NCBI RefSeq assembly: GCF_900104725.1 | Contig: NZ_LT629758.1 | Span: forward strand, 1,798,001-1,862,000 | Direction of reading: 5' to 3' | DNA: 64,000 nucleotides | Source of the DNA: Actinoplanes derwentensis | GTDB taxonomy: Bacteria > Actinomycetota > Actinomycetes > Mycobacteriales > Micromonosporaceae | In this document: positions 9,278 to 18,577 of the stretch, one piece after another | Layout: every line of letters begins with the position of its first letter | How positions within the stretch are numbered: the first letter of the stretch is position 1 | Notes under the pieces: model-generated | What the model saw: the letters and a program-made list of their open reading frames with translations, nothing else | What the model was told of the DNA's origin: nothing | Database searches by the model: none | Translations under genes and position numbers: made by a program

Positions 9278-10287
9278 TGAGCCAGCCGGTCCGGATCGGC
9301 CTGATCGGCGCGGGACGCATCGGGGCCTCGCACGCCGCGGTCCTGGCCCGCCGGGTGCCCGAAGCCCACCTCACCGCCGTCGTGGACCCGCGGCCCGGCG
9401 CCGCCGACCTGATCGCCGGCCCGCTCGGTGCCCGGGCGCTCTCCTCGGTCGGTGACGTCCTGGCGGACCCGGCGATCGACGCCGTGGTGATCTCCGCCGC
9501 GTCGGTGGCCCACCGCGACCTGATCGTGGCGGCCGCCACGGCCGGCAAGCACGTCTTCTGCGAGAAACCGGCCGGCATGTCGCTCGCCGAGATCGACGAG
9601 GCGCGGACGGCGGCCGCCGCGGCCGGTGTGGTGTTCCAGGTCGGCTTCAACCGCCGGTTCGCCGCCGACTTCGCCGCCGCCCACGACCTGATCGCCGGCG
9701 GCCGGATCGGCGAGGTCCAGCTGATACGCTCGTTGACCCGCGACCCCGGCACCGGCCCGGCCGACCCGGGTGCCGTGCCGCAGTGGACGATCTTCACGCA
9801 GACGCTGATCCACGACTTCGACACCCTGAACTGGCTGAATCCCGGCGCCCACGCGGTCGACGTGCTGGCCACCGCGGACGCCCTGATCGCACCGGACCAC
9901 CGCGACCGCGGCCACCTCGACACGGCCGTGGTGGTGATCCGTTACTCCAACGGTGCGATCGCCACCGCCGAGGCCAGCTTCGCGGCGGCGTACGGCTATG
10001 ACGTCCGGGGTGAGGTCTTCGGCTCGAACGGCATGGTGACCATGGGTGAGGGCGCGACGACCTCGATGCGCCTGCACGACCTGGCGGGTCGCGCGGCCTT
10101 CACCGCCCGCAGCGACACCGACCTGCTCGTCGACTCCTACACCGGTGAGCTGACCGAGTTCTGCCGGGCCGTCACGGAGAAGCGGCCGGCTGCGGTGACC
10201 GGCGACGACGCCTACGCCGCCTTCGCGATCGCGCAGGCCTGCATTGACTCGGTGACCACCGGCGCCCGCGCGGCGGTGACCCGGTGA
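9274..10287 (+). CDS. iolG: Inositol 2-dehydrogenase (IolG)
   Basis: The protein oxidises myo-inositol to scyllo-inosose with NAD. It is 337 aa, the usual IolG length. The Rossmann motif is GAGRIGASHA, the EKP motif is FCEKPAGMS, and the catalytic segment reads IHDFDTLNWL, as in IolG enzymes. Two adjacent ATGs (9274, 9277) are possible starts; the first overlaps the preceding stop. The gene ends in a short repeated element before the next gene. Confidence 0.87.
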   Translation: MMSQPVRIGLIGAGRIGASHAAVLARRVPEAHLTAVVDPRPGAADLIAGPLGARALSSVGDVLADPAIDAVVISAASVAHRDLIVAAATAGKHVFCEKPAGMSLAEIDEARTAAAAAGVVFQVGFNRRFAADFAAAHDLIAGGRIGEVQLIRSLTRDPGTGPADPGAVPQWTIFTQTLIHDFDTLNWLNPGAHAVDVLATADALIAPDHRDRGHLDTAVVVIRYSNGAIATAEASFAAAYGYDVRGEVFGSNGMVTMGEGATTSMRLHDLAGRAAFTARSDTDLLVDSYTGELTEFCRAVTEKRPAAVTGDDAYAAFAIAQACIDSVTTGARAAVTR

Positions 10288-10306
10288 GCGAGCTTGCGAG
10301 CGAACC
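10284..10306. repeat. Short GCGAGC-TT-GCGAGC repeat element overlapping the iolG stop codon
   Basis: The iolG stop region and the following bases read TGAGCGAGC, TT, GCGAGCGAACC: two GCGAGC hexamers around TT. Related sequences that begin at a stop or start codon are, as far as I recall, scattered through Micromonosporaceae intergenic regions. Only one copy is visible here, so a dispersed-repeat status rests on memory. Confidence 0.35.
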
Positions 10307-10330
10307 GAGTAGAACAGCGGAGGCGTAGCA

Positions 10331-11119
10331 ATGAGTTTCACTCTCGCGATCTGTTCCGAGATGGTCTACCTGGACCTGCCGCACCTGGACCGGGTCCGCC
10401 GCATCCACGACGCCGGGTTCGCCGTCGAGATCTGGGGCTGGACCGACAAGGACGCCGCCGTGCTCGCCGCCACCGGCGCCCGGTTCACCTCGATGACCGG
10501 TTACGTCACCGGCGACCTGGTGACCAAGGAGGGCGCCGACGACCTGCTGCGCACCGCCGCCGACTCGATCGCCTTCGCCCAGCGGATCGGGCGACCGGGC
10601 CTCAACCTGCACGGCACCGGACTCGGCGAGGGCGGCCTGCCGGTGCGCCCGCACCCGGTGGTCACCGGCGCGGACTGGATCGCGGCCGCTCGCACCCTGG
10701 AACGGATCGCGGCCCTCGGCGAGCAGCACGGTGTCACCTTCGTGGTGGAGAACCTCAACCTGGACGTCGACCATCCCGGCGTGCCGTTCGCCCGCGCGGC
10801 CGACACGCTGACCCTGGTGGCGGCGGTCGGCAGCCCGCACCTGCGGATGAACCTGGACCTCTACCACGCCCAGATCGGCGAGGGGAACCTGGCCGAACTG
10901 ATCCGCCGCAGCGCCCCCTACCTGGGGGAGGTGCAGATCGCCGACGTGCCCGGCCGGTGTGAGCCGCTGACCGGCGAAGTGCGCTGGGACTTCCTGGCCC
11001 GGGTCCTCGCCGACAGCGGGTACGACGGCACGGTGGCCCTGGAGGCGTGGGCCTCGCAGCCCGGCGTCAAGGGCAGTGACCTGGCCCTGGAGCGGTTCCG
11101 TGCGGCTTTCACGCTGTGA
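10331..11119 (+). CDS. Hydroxypyruvate isomerase/IolI-like TIM-barrel protein
   Basis: The product is 262 aa, preceded by GGAGG. It is a xylose-isomerase-like TIM barrel of the Hyi family. Metal-site motifs visible are VVENLN, DHPGVPF, MNLDLYHAQ, QIADVPGR and a C-terminal ALEAW. In inositol clusters such proteins act as inosose isomerases (IolI) or have unproven roles. Its place after iolG and before the second iol block supports an isomerase role on a ketoinositol or keto-sugar acid. A hydroxypyruvate isomerase activity is the main alternative. Confidence 0.78.
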   Translation: MSFTLAICSEMVYLDLPHLDRVRRIHDAGFAVEIWGWTDKDAAVLAATGARFTSMTGYVTGDLVTKEGADDLLRTAADSIAFAQRIGRPGLNLHGTGLGEGGLPVRPHPVVTGADWIAAARTLERIAALGEQHGVTFVVENLNLDVDHPGVPFARAADTLTLVAAVGSPHLRMNLDLYHAQIGEGNLAELIRRSAPYLGEVQIADVPGRCEPLTGEVRWDFLARVLADSGYDGTVALEAWASQPGVKGSDLALERFRAAFTL

Positions 11120-11140
11120 CCGTCCGCGCATGTTAGTAAG

Positions 11141-11154
11141 AATGTCCTGACAAA
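11141..11154. promoter_or_regulatory. Candidate GntR (IolR-like) operator 3, upstream of iolC
   Basis: AATGTCCTGACAAA is identical to operator 1. In both places the next bases are AA-N-T-N-TTGAC: here TTGACC at 11158-11163. The 112-bp gap between the Hyi-like gene and iolC therefore has its own repressor-controlled promoter, although both blocks run in the same direction. Confidence 0.65.
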
Positions 11155-11231
11155 GTCTTGACCCTGGGAAACATTGGGCCAAGGGTGGAATACGGGCAGC
11201 ACAGCACCAGCAACCAACGGACGGAGCCACC

Positions 11232-12203
11232 GTGAGCGTGACCGGCACTGAGAGCGAACAGGCCTTCGACCTAGTCGCGATCGGCCGCACCGGCGTCGAC
11301 ATCTACCCGCTCGACCACGGCGTCGGGCTGGAGGAGGTGCGGACGTTCGAGAAGTTCCTGGGCGGCAGCGCGACGAATGTGGCGGTCGCCGCGGCCCGCT
11401 ACGGCCGGGGCAGCGCCCTGATCACCCGGACCGGCCAGGACGCCTTCGGCCGGTACGTGCGGGCGGAAGCGGAACGACTCGGCGTCGACCCCCGGTTCAT
11501 CACCACGGTGGCCGGCCCGCCCACGCCGGTGACGTTCTGCGAGGTGTTCCCGCCGGACGACTTCCCGCTCTACTTCTACCGCTACCCGACCGCCCCCGAC
11601 CTGCTGATCCAGGGTGACGAACTGCCGCTGGACGCGATCCGCCGGGCCCGGGTGTTCTGGGCCACCGTCACCGGCCTGTCCCAGGAACCGTCGCGGGCCG
11701 CCCACCACACCGCCTGGGCCGCCCGTGGCCGCACCACCCACACCGTGCTCGACCTCGACTACCGGCCGATGTTCTGGTCGGACCCGGTCGAAGCGTCCGC
11801 CGAGGTCGGCAAAGCCCTGGAACACGTCACCGTCGCCGTCGGCAACCGGGAGGAATGTCAGGTCGCGGTCGGCGAGACCGAACCCGGCCGGGCCGCCGAC
11901 GCCCTGCTCGACCGGGGCCTGGAACTGGTTCTGGTCAAACAGGGCCCGAAAGGTGTCCTCGCCGCGACCCGCAACGAGCGGGTCGAGGTGGCACCCCACC
12001 CGGTGAACGTGGTCAACGGCCTCGGCGCCGGTGACGCGTTCGGTGGCGCCCTGGTCCACGGCCTGCTCGCCGGCTGGGACCTGCGCCACATCGTCGAGTT
12101 CGCGAACGTGGCCGGTGCCCTGGTCGCCGGAAAGCTCGAATGCTCCACCGCCATGCCGACGGAGCCCGAGGTGCGCGACGCCATGAATGAAAAGGACGCC
12201 TGA
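11232..12203 (+). CDS. iolC: 5-dehydro-2-deoxygluconokinase (IolC)
   Basis: The enzyme phosphorylates 2-deoxy-5-keto-gluconate with ATP. The 323-aa product starts at GTG 11232 behind GGACGGAG. It is a PfkB-family kinase with the early GGSATNVAVAAA motif and the C-terminal anion-hole/base motif NGLGAGDAFGG. It opens the second inositol block and is followed 3 bp later by the aldolase gene. This is the stand-alone kinase, not the IolC-IolJ-like fusion seen in some proteobacteria. Confidence 0.9.
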   Translation: MSVTGTESEQAFDLVAIGRTGVDIYPLDHGVGLEEVRTFEKFLGGSATNVAVAAARYGRGSALITRTGQDAFGRYVRAEAERLGVDPRFITTVAGPPTPVTFCEVFPPDDFPLYFYRYPTAPDLLIQGDELPLDAIRRARVFWATVTGLSQEPSRAAHHTAWAARGRTTHTVLDLDYRPMFWSDPVEASAEVGKALEHVTVAVGNREECQVAVGETEPGRAADALLDRGLELVLVKQGPKGVLAATRNERVEVAPHPVNVVNGLGAGDAFGGALVHGLLAGWDLRHIVEFANVAGALVAGKLECSTAMPTEPEVRDAMNEKDA

Positions 12204-12206
12204 GCG

Positions 12207-13076
12207 ATGATCGACCTCACTGAGATCCGGGCCCGCCACCCCCAGCACATCCCGCAGGCATGGGCGTCCCGGACCCGCCGGGACCTGCTCGGTGACGACG
12301 GCCGGCTGCTGATCGTGGCCGCCGACCACCCGGCCCGCGGCGCGCTCGGCGTCCGGGGCGACAGCCTGGCCATGGGCAGCCGCCGCGACCTGCTGGACCG
12401 GCTCGCCGTCGCGCTGTCCCGGCCCGGCGTCGACGGGGTGCTGGGAACCGCCGACATCCTGGACGACCTGCTGCTGATGGGAGCCCTGGACGGCAAGGTG
12501 GTGTTCGGCTCGATGAACCGCGGCGGACTGCAGGGCGCCAGCTTCGAGTTCGACGACCGGTTCACCGGCCACACCGCCGACGAGATCGCCGCCGCCGGCA
12601 TGGACGGCGGCAAGATGCTCACCCGGATCTGCCTGGACGACCCGGGCAGCCTCGCCACCATCCAGGCCACCGCCCAGGCCGTCGACGCGCTCGCCGCCCG
12701 CAGACTGGTCGCGATGATCGAGCCGTTCTGGTCCGAACGGGACGCCACCACCGGCGCCATCAAGCACCGGTTCGACGCGGAGAGCACCATCAAGTCCATC
12801 GCGGTCGCCTCCGGCCTCGGCGCCACCAGCGCCTACACGTGGCTCAAGCTCCCGGTGGTGGACGAGCTGGAGCGGGTGATGGAGTCGACCACCCTGCCGT
12901 CGCTGCTTCTCGGCGGCGATCCCCAGGGCGACCCTGACGACACGTACGACTCGTGGGGTGAGGCTCTGAAGCTGAACGCGGTCCGAGGCCTGATCGTCGG
13001 CCGGGCGCTGCTCTACCCGCCGAACGGCGACGTGGCCGGCGCCGTCGACATCGCCGCCGGGCTGGTGCACCCGTGA
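12207..13076 (+). CDS. Cgl0159-type (beta/alpha)8 aldolase-like protein, probable DKGP aldolase
   Basis: This 289-aa TIM-barrel protein resembles the Cgl0159 (cg0198) family, annotated in databases as deoxyribose-phosphate/DAHP-aldolase-like. It sits between iolC and iolB, as in Corynebacterium. No Bacillus-type zinc IolJ is present in the cluster, so it probably cleaves 2-deoxy-5-keto-gluconate 6-phosphate to malonate semialdehyde and DHAP. TWLKLPVVDE near residues 212-222 carries a Lys that could form a Schiff base, but this assignment is a guess. Its GTG-TGA overlap couples it to iolB. Confidence 0.8.
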   Translation: MIDLTEIRARHPQHIPQAWASRTRRDLLGDDGRLLIVAADHPARGALGVRGDSLAMGSRRDLLDRLAVALSRPGVDGVLGTADILDDLLLMGALDGKVVFGSMNRGGLQGASFEFDDRFTGHTADEIAAAGMDGGKMLTRICLDDPGSLATIQATAQAVDALAARRLVAMIEPFWSERDATTGAIKHRFDAESTIKSIAVASGLGATSAYTWLKLPVVDELERVMESTTLPSLLLGGDPQGDPDDTYDSWGEALKLNAVRGLIVGRALLYPPNGDVAGAVDIAAGLVHP

Positions 13077-13984
13077 GCCGCTGGGTGAAGCCGCTGGGCA
13101 CCGCCGCCGCCGACGGGTTCGACGTCGTCATCGACGAGCGGATCGACGGCTGGGAGCACACCGGCCTGCGGATCGTCACGTTCGACGGGCTTTCGGCAAC
13201 GGAACTGGACGTCGCCGGTACCGAGTTCGTCGTCGTGCCCCTCAACGGTGGTTGCCTCGTCGAGGCGTACGACAGCGATGGTGTTCTGCACACCGCTGAC
13301 CTGGCCGGGCGCGCGGACGTCTGGGCCGGGGCCACCGACGTCGCCTACGTGCCGGCCGGATGGCGGATCAGCCTGTCCGGGCCGGCCGGTGGCCGCACCG
13401 CGATCTGCACCGCCCCGGTCGGCGCAGCGGCCGCGCCGCAGAAGTTCGCCCACCTGCCCGCCGCGGGTGTGCCGGTCGAGATGCGCGGCGCCGGCACCTG
13501 CTCCCGCGAGGTGCGCAACTTCGGGGTTCCCGACGTGCTCGACGCCGCCGCGATCATCGTCTGCGAGGTGCTGACCCCGGCCGGGAACTGGAGTTCCTAC
13601 CCGCCGCACAAACACGATGAGGACCGCCCCGGCCAGGAGGCCGAACTCGAGGAGATCTACTACTTCGAGACCCGGGTCGAGGGCGGCCGGGCCGTCTCCG
13701 GCGCCGACCCGGTCGGCTACCAGCGGGTGTACGGCACCGGTGACCGCCCGATCGACGTGTCAGCCGAAGTGCGCACCGGCGACGTCGTCCTGGTCCCGCA
13801 CGGCTGGCACGGCCCGTCGATGGCCGCCCCCGGCTACGACCTCTACTACCTGAACGTGATGGCCGGCCCCGGAGCCACCCGGGCCTGGCTGATCTGCGAC
13901 GACCCGAGCCACGGATGGGTCCGCAGCACCTGGACCGGCCAGGAGATCGATCCGCGACTGCCCTTCGGAGATGAACCAACATGA
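13073..13984 (+). CDS. iolB: 5-deoxy-glucuronate isomerase (IolB)
   Basis: The enzyme isomerises 5-deoxy-glucuronate to 2-deoxy-5-keto-gluconate. The 303-aa product is a double cupin. The metal-site region PPHKHDE (near residues 180-187) is followed by LEEIYYF and a second cupin with LVPHGWHGP and YYLNVMAGP, all characteristic of KduI/IolB. GTG 13073 overlaps the upstream stop, and the stop overlaps the iolD ATG, so iolC-aldolase-iolB-iolD is one coupled operon. Confidence 0.92.
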   Translation: MSRWVKPLGTAAADGFDVVIDERIDGWEHTGLRIVTFDGLSATELDVAGTEFVVVPLNGGCLVEAYDSDGVLHTADLAGRADVWAGATDVAYVPAGWRISLSGPAGGRTAICTAPVGAAAAPQKFAHLPAAGVPVEMRGAGTCSREVRNFGVPDVLDAAAIIVCEVLTPAGNWSSYPPHKHDEDRPGQEAELEEIYYFETRVEGGRAVSGADPVGYQRVYGTGDRPIDVSAEVRTGDVVLVPHGWHGPSMAAPGYDLYYLNVMAGPGATRAWLICDDPSHGWVRSTWTGQEIDPRLPFGDEPT

Positions 13985-15906
13985 GTGTGACGGTGCGCTT
14001 GACGGTGGCGCAGGCCACGGTGGAGTTCCTGGCCCATCAGTACTCGGAGCGCGACGGCGTACGCCGGAAACTGTTCGCCGGCTGCCTCGGCATCTTCGGG
14101 CACGGCAACGTGGCCGGGATCGGGCAGGCGTTGCTGCAGCACGAGACCGCGGCCCTGGCCGCCGGTGAGACCCCGGGCCTGCCGTACGTGCTGGCCCGCA
14201 ACGAGCAGGCCATGGTGCACACCGCCGTCGGGTACGCCCGGCAGAAGGACCGCCTGCAGACCTGGGTGTGCACCGCCTCGGTCGGCCCCGGCTCGACCAA
14301 CATGCTCACCGGCGCCGCCCTCGCCACGATCAACCGGATCCCGGTGCTGCTGCTGCCCTCGGGCACCTTCGCCACCCGCCGGTCGGCCCCGGTGCTGCAG
14401 GAACTCGAACACTTCGGCGCCGGCGACGTCACCGTGAACGACGCGTTCCGGCCGCTCTCCACCTACTTCGACCGGGTGTCGCGCGCCGAGCAGCTGCCGT
14501 CGGCGCTGCTGAACGCGATGCGGGTGCTCACCGACCCGGCCCAGACCGGCGCGGTCACGCTGTCACTGCCTCAGGACGTGCAGGCGGAGGCGTACGACTG
14601 GCCGGAGGAACTGTTCGCCGACCGGGTCTGGCACGTGGCCCGCCCACCCGCCGAGAAGTCCCGGATCCAGGCAGCCGCCGACCTCATCCGTGACTCCCGC
14701 CGCCCGCTGATCGTCGCCGGTGGCGGCGTGCACTACTCCGGCGCCGAGGACGCCCTGGCCGCGTTCTGCGAGGCCACCGGCATCCCGGTGGGGGAGTCGC
14801 AGGCCGGCAAGGGCTCCCTGCTGCACGGGCATCCGCAGCTGCTGGGCGCGGTCGGCTCCACCGGCACCACCGCCGCCAACGCCATCGCCCGCGACGCCGA
14901 CCTGGTGATCGGGATCGGCACCCGGTGGAGCGACTTCACCACGGCGTCGAGGACCGCTTTCCAGGCGGCGGGCGTACGATTCGTCAACGTCAACGTGGCG
15001 AACTTCGACGCCGGGAAGCAGTCCGGACTGGCCGTGGTGGCCGACGCCCGCGAGGCCCTGGAGTCCCTCACCGAAGCCCTGCAGGGCTGGAGTGTCGACG
15101 ACGGCTACCGCACCGAGCAGGCCCGGCTGTGGGCGAACTGGGACGCGGCCGTCGAGGCCACCTACCACCCCGGCCCCGAGGTCACCGCCGCCCTGGCGCC
15201 CGGCCGGCTCACCCAGGGCACCGTGCTGGGCCTGGTCAACGAGCTGACCGACCCCCGCGACGTGGTGCTGTGCGCGGCCGGTTCGATGCCGGGTGACCTG
15301 CACAAACTGTGGCGGGTCCGGGACCGGCGCGGCTACCACGTCGAATACGGCTACTCCTGCATGGGCTACGAGGTGCCGGCTTCGATCGGGATCCGGCTGG
15401 CCGACGAGTCCCGCGACGTGTTCGCGATGGTCGGTGACGGTGGCTACCTGATGATGCCGACCGAACTCGTCACCGCCGTCCAGGAACGGGTCAAGGTCAT
15501 CGTGGTCCTCGTGCAGAACCACGGCTTCCACTCGATCGGCTCGCTCTCGGAGAGCCTGGGCTCCCAGCGGTTCGGCACCCGGTACCGCTTCCGCGGCCAG
15601 GAGTCGCACCAGCTCGACGGCGGCACCCTGCCGGTCGACCTGGCCGCCAACGCCCGCAGCCTCGGCGTACACGTCATCGAGGTGCACAGCCGCGACGAAC
15701 TCGGCAAAGCCATCCAGGTCGCGAAACACGCCCCGTCCGACGGTGGGCCGATCCTGATCCACGTCGAGACCGACCCGCTGATCCACGGCCCGGACAGCGA
15801 CTCCTGGTGGGACGTGCCGGTCAGCGAGGTGTCCGAGCTGGACAGCACCGCCGCGGCCTACGACACCTACCTGCAGCACAAGCGCCTTCAGCGCCACCAC
15901 TTCTAG
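13981..15906 (+). CDS. iolD: 3D-(3,5/4)-trihydroxycyclohexane-1,2-dione hydrolase (IolD)
   Basis: This thiamine-diphosphate enzyme opens the cyclic diketone to 5-deoxy-glucuronate. The 641-aa length is typical. It has the three-domain TPP fold: an N-terminal pyrimidine-binding domain ([16 protein letters not shown]), a central domain, and a C-terminal pyrophosphate domain with the GDG motif in [12 protein letters not shown]. The start ATG overlaps iolB. The next gene, iolA, starts 14 bp downstream. Confidence 0.92.
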   Translation: MSVTVRLTVAQATVEFLAHQYSERDGVRRKLFAGCLGIFGHGNVAGIGQALLQHETAALAAGETPGLPYVLARNEQAMVHTAVGYARQKDRLQTWVCTASVGPGSTNMLTGAALATINRIPVLLLPSGTFATRRSAPVLQELEHFGAGDVTVNDAFRPLSTYFDRVSRAEQLPSALLNAMRVLTDPAQTGAVTLSLPQDVQAEAYDWPEELFADRVWHVARPPAEKSRIQAAADLIRDSRRPLIVAGGGVHYSGAEDALAAFCEATGIPVGESQAGKGSLLHGHPQLLGAVGSTGTTAANAIARDADLVIGIGTRWSDFTTASRTAFQAAGVRFVNVNVANFDAGKQSGLAVVADAREALESLTEALQGWSVDDGYRTEQARLWANWDAAVEATYHPGPEVTAALAPGRLTQGTVLGLVNELTDPRDVVLCAAGSMPGDLHKLWRVRDRRGYHVEYGYSCMGYEVPASIGIRLADESRDVFAMVGDGGYLMMPTELVTAVQERVKVIVVLVQNHGFHSIGSLSESLGSQRFGTRYRFRGQESHQLDGGTLPVDLAANARSLGVHVIEVHSRDELGKAIQVAKHAPSDGGPILIHVETDPLIHGPDSDSWWDVPVSEVSELDSTAAAYDTYLQHKRLQRHHF

Positions 15907-15920
15907 AAAGGGACGCCGTC

Positions 15921-17417
15921 ATGGCAACCATCGAGCACTGGATCGACGGCGCGTACACCGCCGGGACCGGCACCCGGCGTGCAGCGGTCTTCAACCCGGC
16001 CACCGGTGAGCAGCAGCACGAGGTGGTGCTGGCCGGCTCCGCCGACGTGGACGCCGCCGTGGCCTCGGCCAAGGCCGCTTTCGAGTCGTGGGGCCAGGCC
16101 TCGCTGAGCAAGCGCACCAAGGTCCTGTTCGCGTTCCGGCAGCTGGTCAACGACAACATCGGCCGGCTCGCCGAGGCGATCAGCGACGAGCACGGCAAGG
16201 TGCTGTCCGACGCGGCCGGTGAGGTCCAGCGCGGCCTCGAGGTCATCGAGTTCGCGTGCGGCATCCCGCAGCTGCTCAAGGGCTCCTACTCGGATCAGGC
16301 GTCGACCGGCGTGGACGTGTTCAGCTTCCGCGAACCGCTCGGCGTGGTCGCCGGGATCACCCCGTTCAACTTCCCGGTCATGGTGCCGATGTGGATGCAC
16401 CCGGTCGCCATCGCCTGCGGCAACACGTTCGTGCTCAAGCCCAGCGAGCGCGACCCGTCGGCCGCCAACCTGGTCGCCGAACTGTGGAAGCAGGCCGGAC
16501 TGCCGGACGGCGTCTTCACCGTGGTGCACGGCGACAAGCTCGCGGTGGACGCGCTGATCGATCACCCCGACGTGGCCGCGATCTCGTTCGTCGGCTCGAC
16601 GCCGATCGCCAGGTACATCCACGGCCGGGCCACCGCCAACGGCAAGCGGGTCCAAGCCCTCGGCGGGGCCAAGAACCACGCGATCATCCTGCCCGACGCC
16701 GACCTCGACTTCGCCGCGGACCAGCTGTCGGCGGCGGCGTTCGGGTCGGCCGGCGAACGGTGCATGGCGATCTCCGCAGCGGTCGCGGTCGGTGACGCCG
16801 GGGACCGGATCACCGACCTGGTCCGGCAGCGGGCCGAGAGCGTGGTGGTCGGTAACGGCCGGGACCCGCGCAGCGAGATGGGCCCGGTCGTCACCGACGC
16901 CGCCCGGCACCGCATCGAGAGCCTGATCAGTTCCGGTGAGGCCCAGGGCGCGAAGGTACTCGCCGACGGCCGCGGGCTGCGCGTCGACGGGTTCGAGAAG
17001 GGCTTCTTCGTCGGCCCGACCGTCATCGACCAGGTCACCACGTCGATGGACGTCTACACCGAGGAGATTTTCGGCCCGGTCCTGTCAGTGGTCCGCGCCG
17101 ACGACGTCGACGCCGCGATCAACCTGATCAACAGCAATCCGTACGGCAACGGCACCGCCATCTTCACCTCCAGCGGTGAGTCGGCCCGCCGTTTCCAGCG
17201 CGGTGTGCGAGTCGGCATGATCGGCATCAACGTGCCGATCCCGGTGCCGATGGCCTACTACTCCTTCGGTGGCTGGAAGGACTCGCTATTCGGCGACCAC
17301 CACATCCACGGGCCGGAAGGCATCAACTTCTACACCCGCGGCAAGGTCGTCACCTCCCGCTGGCCGCAGGCCAAGACGGCACCCGACGCCTCGCTGCAGT
17401 TCCCGACCGCCAGCTGA
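15921..17417 (+). CDS. iolA: Methylmalonate/malonate-semialdehyde dehydrogenase (IolA/MmsA)
   Basis: The CoA-dependent dehydrogenase converts malonate semialdehyde to acetyl-CoA and CO2, the last step of inositol breakdown. The 498-aa product starts at ATG 15921 behind AAAGGGA. The catalytic nucleophile is Cys281 in [10 protein letters not shown]. The position that is Glu in hydrolytic aldehyde dehydrogenases is Asn in GGAKNHAII, the hallmark of the CoA-acylating MmsA group. A strong terminator follows 15 bp after the stop, closing the cluster. Confidence 0.92.
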   Translation: MATIEHWIDGAYTAGTGTRRAAVFNPATGEQQHEVVLAGSADVDAAVASAKAAFESWGQASLSKRTKVLFAFRQLVNDNIGRLAEAISDEHGKVLSDAAGEVQRGLEVIEFACGIPQLLKGSYSDQASTGVDVFSFREPLGVVAGITPFNFPVMVPMWMHPVAIACGNTFVLKPSERDPSAANLVAELWKQAGLPDGVFTVVHGDKLAVDALIDHPDVAAISFVGSTPIARYIHGRATANGKRVQALGGAKNHAIILPDADLDFAADQLSAAAFGSAGERCMAISAAVAVGDAGDRITDLVRQRAESVVVGNGRDPRSEMGPVVTDAARHRIESLISSGEAQGAKVLADGRGLRVDGFEKGFFVGPTVIDQVTTSMDVYTEEIFGPVLSVVRADDVDAAINLINSNPYGNGTAIFTSSGESARRFQRGVRVGMIGINVPIPVPMAYYSFGGWKDSLFGDHHIHGPEGINFYTRGKVVTSRWPQAKTAPDASLQFPTAS

Positions 17418-17432
17418 CGAGGTTTCGCGACA

Positions 17433-17464
17433 CGAAAGGGCCCGCCGGACGGCGGGCCCTTTCG
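17433..17464. terminator. Terminator closing the inositol operon
   Basis: Perfect 14-bp arms, 17433-17446 and 17451-17464 (CGAAAGGGCCCGCC and its complement), enclose a GGAC loop. The A-rich and T-rich arm ends give a U-containing 3' stem edge. It lies 15 bp past the iolA stop. Confidence 0.85.
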
Positions 17465-17477
17465 CTTTGTGCAAGAA

Positions 17478-17491
17478 TGGGAGCGCTCCAT
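17478..17491. promoter_or_regulatory. CebR-like operator upstream of the cutinase gene
   Basis: TGGGAGCGCTCCAT matches 12 of 14 positions of the Streptomyces CebR box TGGGAGCGCTCCCA, with an intact GGAGCGCTCC palindrome. It lies about 150 bp upstream of the secreted cutinase start. A second copy precedes the cellulase gene at 40447. Confidence 0.55.
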
Positions 17492-17641
17492 TCCGTGACA
17501 ACACCGGAATGAGAAGTGTGAGAGGTATCGGAAACGATGTCCGGACCCCCGTCTCATAACGCTGTGAAACCGTTGAGAATTGTCAGCCGGAAGCACAGGA
17601 TTCGAGCTCACCCCTGTTACGTCCTTTAATGAGGGAGAGAC

Positions 17642-18529
17642 GTGTCCACGACCACAAAGCACCGGGCAGTTTTCAGCACCGTCGTCGCGGCCGCGCTGAC
17701 CGTAGCCGGAATCGCACTCGTGCCGGCCGCGAACGCCGCCACCACCGCCTACCCGAAGGGCCCGGCCCCGACCAGCAGCAGCATCGAGGCGTCCACCGGC
17801 CCGTTCGCCACCGCGCAGACCAGCGTGTCCCGGCTCGCGGCCAGCGGCTTCGGCGGCGGCGACATCTACTACCCGACCAGCACCGCCAACGGCACGTTCG
17901 GGGCCGTGGTGATCGCGCCCGGGTTCACCGCGTACAAATCCAGCATGGCCTGGCTCGCGCCGAGGATCGCGTCACAGGGCTTCGTGGTGTTCAACATCGA
18001 CACCAACACCACCTCCGACCAGCCCGCCAGCCGCGGCCGCCAGCTGCTCGCCGCCGCCGACTACCTGACCGGCAGTAGCAGCGTGCGCACCCGGATCGAC
18101 CCCACCCGCGTCGCGGTCGTCGGCCACTCGATGGGCGGCGGTGGCACCCTGGAAGCGGCGCGCAGCCGCCCGTCACTGCAGGCCGCGATCCCGCTGACCC
18201 CGTGGAACACCACCAAGTCGTGGAGCGGCAACACCGTCCCGACACTGGTCATCGGCGCCGACGGGGACACCGTGGCGCCGGTCGCGACCCACGCGCTGCC
18301 GTTCTACAACAGCCTGCCTAACAGCCCCGGCAAGGCCTACCTGGAACTGAACAACGCCACCCACTTCGCGCCGAACAGCTCGAACACGACGATCGCCAAA
18401 TACAGCATCGCCTGGCTGAAACTGTTCGTCGACAACGACACCCGCTACCAGCAGTTCGTCTGCCCCGGCCCCGGCGCGAGCCTGACCGTCGACCAGTACC
18501 GCAGTTCCTGCGCCAACTTCACGATCTGA
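17642..18529 (+). CDS. Secreted cutinase / PET-hydrolase-like polyesterase
   Basis: The 295-aa product starts at GTG 17642 behind AGGGAGAG and has a Sec signal ending near residue 32. The mature protein follows the Thermobifida-type cutinase pattern: [60 protein letters not shown] and a terminal Cys pair (274, 290). The predicted triad is Ser163-Asp209-His241. The oxyanion/aromatic-clamp position is Phe95 (PGFTA) where Thermobifida and Ideonella enzymes have Tyr. The substrate in nature is probably cutin; action on synthetic polyester is inferred from family resemblance. It has its own upstream region and terminator, so it is monocistronic. Confidence 0.92.
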   Translation: MSTTTKHRAVFSTVVAAALTVAGIALVPAANAATTAYPKGPAPTSSSIEASTGPFATAQTSVSRLAASGFGGGDIYYPTSTANGTFGAVVIAPGFTAYKSSMAWLAPRIASQGFVVFNIDTNTTSDQPASRGRQLLAAADYLTGSSSVRTRIDPTRVAVVGHSMGGGGTLEAARSRPSLQAAIPLTPWNTTKSWSGNTVPTLVIGADGDTVAPVATHALPFYNSLPNSPGKAYLELNNATHFAPNSSNTTIAKYSIAWLKLFVDNDTRYQQFVCPGPGASLTVDQYRSSCANFTI

Positions 18530-18533
18530 CCCT

Positions 18534-18577
18534 TGAAAAACCGGCTTCGGGTACGCGTACCCGAAGCCGGTTTTTCA
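18534..18577. terminator. Bidirectional terminator between cutinase and DsbA-like genes
   Basis: A perfect 22-bp inverted repeat with no spacer is centred at 18555/18556. Each arm begins TGAAAAACCGGCTTCGG, so either strand ends in a T-run. The last three bases (18575-18577) are the stop codon of the DsbA-like gene, so its coding end is built into the stem. Confidence 0.9.
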
